Shown here: piece by piece, positions 4,920-5,842 of the stretch
Layout: each line of letters starts with the position of its first letter
Position numbering within the stretch: the stretch's first letter is position 1
NCBI GenBank assembly: GCA_035526665.1
Contig: DATLBY010000077.1
Location: 1-5,842 of the forward strand
Origin: DATLBY01 sp035526665
Lineage (GTDB): Bacteria; Acidobacteriota; Terriglobia; Bryobacterales; Bryobacteraceae
Length of the DNA stretch: 5,842 bases
Direction of reading: 5' to 3'
The notes under the pieces: model-generated
Databases searched by the model: none
Seen by the model: only the letters and a program-made list of their open reading frames with translations
Told to the model about the DNA's origin: nothing
Position numbers and translations under genes: made by a program

Positions 4920-5138
4920 CTTGCACTTTCTCCCGCCCTCGCGTGATGCGGTTGCAGTTTTCGCCGGAATGTTGCCGCTTTGTTTCAACAGCGGCAAATG
5001 CGTGCACCAGTTTCAGAATCTTGCCGGGAAGTTTCAGCACTGCCGACTGGAATGGGCGCGAAGACGGGTAGTGGAATAAAGGGTTGTCGAACACGAAGAG
5101 CGAATTCGGAGCGAAGCGGCTTCGCTTGAGCCGCTTCC
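4920..5138. other. Stretch without a recognisable gene
   Basis: Frames are open on both strands. The minus-strand one from GTG 5094 to 4888 (DNPLFHYPSSRPFQSAVLKLPGKI...) is somewhat protein-like, but I recognise nothing in it. The right end carries the hairpin cluster described separately. It may be debris between the Rhs array and the toxin-antitoxin operon. Confidence 0.4.
5110..5136. repeat. Two nested, mutually exclusive hairpins
   Basis: AGCGAAG (5110-5116) pairs perfectly with CTTCGCT (5120-5126) around a 3-base loop. AAGCGGC (5114-5120) pairs perfectly with GCCGCTT (5130-5136) around a 9-base loop. The two stems share 5114-5126, so only one can form at a time. No U-run follows on either strand, so it is not a standard intrinsic terminator. 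Confidence 0.5.
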
Positions 5139-5181
5139 GTGTTGAACGTTTTGGCGCGCCTGTTTAACGACCGTTCAACAC
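5139..5181. repeat. 10-bp perfect inverted repeat at the end of the toxin-antitoxin operon
   Basis: GTGTTGAACG (5139-5148) and CGTTCAACAC (5172-5181) are perfect arms around a 23-base spacer that holds the palindrome GGCGCGCC (5153-5160). The right arm overlaps the stop of the frame-shifted toxin reading; with the toxin restored (stop 5185-5187) the repeat lies just outside the gene. It could be a 3' mRNA hairpin, a weak terminator or a recombination or insertion boundary. It lacks a U-tract on either strand. Confidence 0.55.
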
Positions 5182-5429
5182 AGATCAGCGGTAGGCCTCG
5201 CGGCGGTTGCGGACGCGCAGGATGCGCATGGTGTCGTTGTCCTGATGGAGCGGACGCGGTAGTCGCCGACGCGGAGACGGAACTCGGGCGGGTCGATGTC
5301 GTGGAGCCGTTTGACATTGCCGGCGCCGGTTTCGGCGAAGTGTTCGACGGATTGTTTGACGCGGCGGGCGATGCCTTTGTCGAGATCGGCCATATCAGCC
5401 AAAGCCGTCCCGGTCCATTCGATCTCCAC
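5175..5429 (-). CDS. RelE/ParE-family toxin (frameshifted near its C terminus)
   Basis: This is the toxin of a type II toxin-antitoxin pair; the family members are small ribosome-dependent RNases (RelE) or gyrase poisons (ParE). The GTG start at 5429 shares one base with the antitoxin stop (TAGTG). Residues 1-60 fit the family: EIEWTGTALADMADLD, a helix with ARRVKQSVEHFAETG, then KRLHDID and the core strand FRLRVGDYRVR (50-60). The expected end, a strand plus RxREAYR, is missing in this frame (ending CASATAARPTADLC) but present one frame away as DNDTMRILRVRNRREAYR with the stop at 5185-5187. One extra base in the GG at 5247-5248 (CC on the coding strand) restores an 81-residue toxin. As written, the C-terminal basic residues needed for activity are lost, so it would probably be inactive. 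Confidence 0.75.
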   Translation of the reverse strand: MEIEWTGTALADMADLDKGIARRVKQSVEHFAETGAGNVKRLHDIDPPEFRLRVGDYRVRSIRTTTPCASCASATAARPTADLC

Positions 5430-5680
5430 TACTCCAAGCCGAGCCTTCGCATGGCTTCGGCGTGAGGAATGCCATTGCCGCCGTTGTTCTGGAGCCAGGT
5501 CTTGGCCTCGGTGACGGCGGCTTTCTCCTCTTCCGTCTCCGGTTCGTCATCGAGTGGCGCGTGGCGTAACGCGGCGGCGACTGGATCGACGATTGTTTCT
5601 AGAAACTGCACCAGCCCGGAAAGCTGGGTTTCGGGCATGCGGTCGCTCAACTGGTGGGCGTGTTGGCGGGTGTCGCTCAT
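5429..5680 (-). CDS. Antitoxin of the RelE/ParE toxin
   Basis: An 83-residue acidic protein. The N-terminal region HAHQLSDRMPETQLSGLVQFLETI is a helical segment of the type QAxxLxDxLPExxLxxxxxxLE found in small antitoxins paired with RelE/ParE toxins. It is followed by an acidic linker (DDEPETEEEKAAVTEA) and a C-terminal part ending GIPHAEAMRRLGLE, which would wrap the toxin. It overlaps both neighbours: its ATG overlaps the upstream xre stop (ATGA) and its stop overlaps the toxin GTG (TAGTG), so translation of all three genes is coupled. There is no obvious DNA-binding fold, so the upstream XRE protein may provide the autoregulation. The frame is intact. Confidence 0.7.
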   Translation of the reverse strand: MSDTRQHAHQLSDRMPETQLSGLVQFLETIVDPVAAALRHAPLDDEPETEEEKAAVTEAKTWLQNNGGNGIPHAEAMRRLGLE

Positions 5681-5842
5681 CGGTTGGCTCCTCCGTTTTC
5701 AGCAAAGCGGCGCTCGGCCGTCTTGAAGGTGTTGCGCAGGACGATGCTCTCGATCACGGAACGGATCACGTTCTTCTCTTCCGGATCGAGACGGGAGGCG
5801 GCTTCGAACTGCAATTGCAGATCGTCGTCGGGGCCGCGTTCG
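5677..5842 (-). CDS. XRE-family regulator, C-terminal part (start off the window)
   Basis: The last 54 residues of a gene entering from the right edge: ERGPDDDLQLQFEAASRLDP, then EEKNVIRSVIESIVLRNTFK and a basic tail. This is the typical C-terminal half of small XRE (Cro/CI helix-turn-helix) proteins with the pattern DERGPDExLRLQFEAISxxxPEEKxVxxxxxESLxLRHxAKR. The helix-turn-helix itself would lie beyond the window. Its stop (5677-5679) overlaps the antitoxin ATG (ATGA). It probably represses the three-gene operon. The frame is intact in the visible part. Confidence 0.7.
   Translation of the reverse strand, partial: ERGPDDDLQLQFEAASRLDPEEKNVIRSVIESIVLRNTFKTAERRFAENGGANR
5689..5694 (-). promoter_or_regulatory. 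Strong ribosome binding site of the antitoxin gene
   Basis: On the minus strand GGAGGA lies 8 bases before ATG 5680, within the last codons of xre. A near-perfect site here, with none comparable before the toxin's GTG, favours surplus antitoxin over toxin. Confidence 0.7.

Noticed and set aside
4888..5094. Minus-strand 68-codon frame as a transposase fragment
   Set aside because: The sequence is mildly protein-like but I see no DDE or other transposase motif and cannot name a family.
5110..5181. Intrinsic terminator for the toxin-antitoxin operon or for the plus-strand array
   Set aside because: The hairpins are real, but neither strand has a run of U following a stem.
1..5842. CRISPR array, tRNA, rRNA or integrase
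   Set aside because: There are no regularly spaced repeats of suitable length, no cloverleaf-like sequence noticed and no tyrosine/serine recombinase motifs in any frame.

Overview
The window looks like accessory chromosomal DNA from a moderately GC-rich soil-type bacterium, most likely an Acidobacteriota member of the Solibacter/Bryobacter type. That assignment is an inference. It rests on the Rhs core wording (FTGKERDAETGLDYF...GRFTSPDP), a DPDGxSYExCD-type Rhs tip, and the style of the xre-antitoxin-relE locus. No rRNA or marker gene is present to confirm it.

Layout. (1) Positions 1-1224: the 3' end of a large Rhs/YD-repeat toxin gene ending in a HELGH metallopeptidase-like toxin tip. It is split over three frames. 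(2) 1224-1724: a small predicted lipoprotein, start-stop overlapped with the toxin and probably its immunity protein. (3) 1721-2528: a second, headless Rhs module that starts with the conserved core end and carries a different, unrecognised tip. It too is split over three frames. (4) 2518-3420, minus strand: an intact Tat-exported beta-propeller gene that meets module 2 tail to tail. (5) 3421-3972: a gene-poor stretch with an 11-bp direct repeat resembling an IS end, a 38-codon unknown ORF and a damaged XRE helix-turn-helix gene. (6) 3969-4379: a third Rhs core scrap and, after a stop codon, the conserved tail of a toxin. (7) 4405-4919: a probable immunity gene. (8) 4920-5174: no recognisable gene, but strong hairpins. 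(9) 5175-5842, minus strand: a tightly overlapped xre / antitoxin / RelE-ParE toxin operon. The xre gene runs off the right edge.

How it fits together. The plus-strand array resembles known Rhs 'orphan tip' arrays. A full-length gene is followed by its immunity gene and then by headless core-tip(-immunity) cassettes, which share the core-end sequence and can recombine into the main gene to change its toxin. The beta-propeller gene appears to be unrelated cargo inside the array.

The oddest property is six reading-frame breaks, near 406, 802, 1916, 2436, 4797 and 5248. All go in the -1 direction, and each is repaired by adding one G or C to a short G/C run. This could be true decay or a systematic indel artefact in the assembly. 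The sequence alone cannot decide, but the answer determines whether these toxins are alive. I did not find a clearly new class of system. The best candidates for novelty are the toxin/immunity pairs at 799-1724 and 4098-4919 and the unknown tip at 1918-2528.
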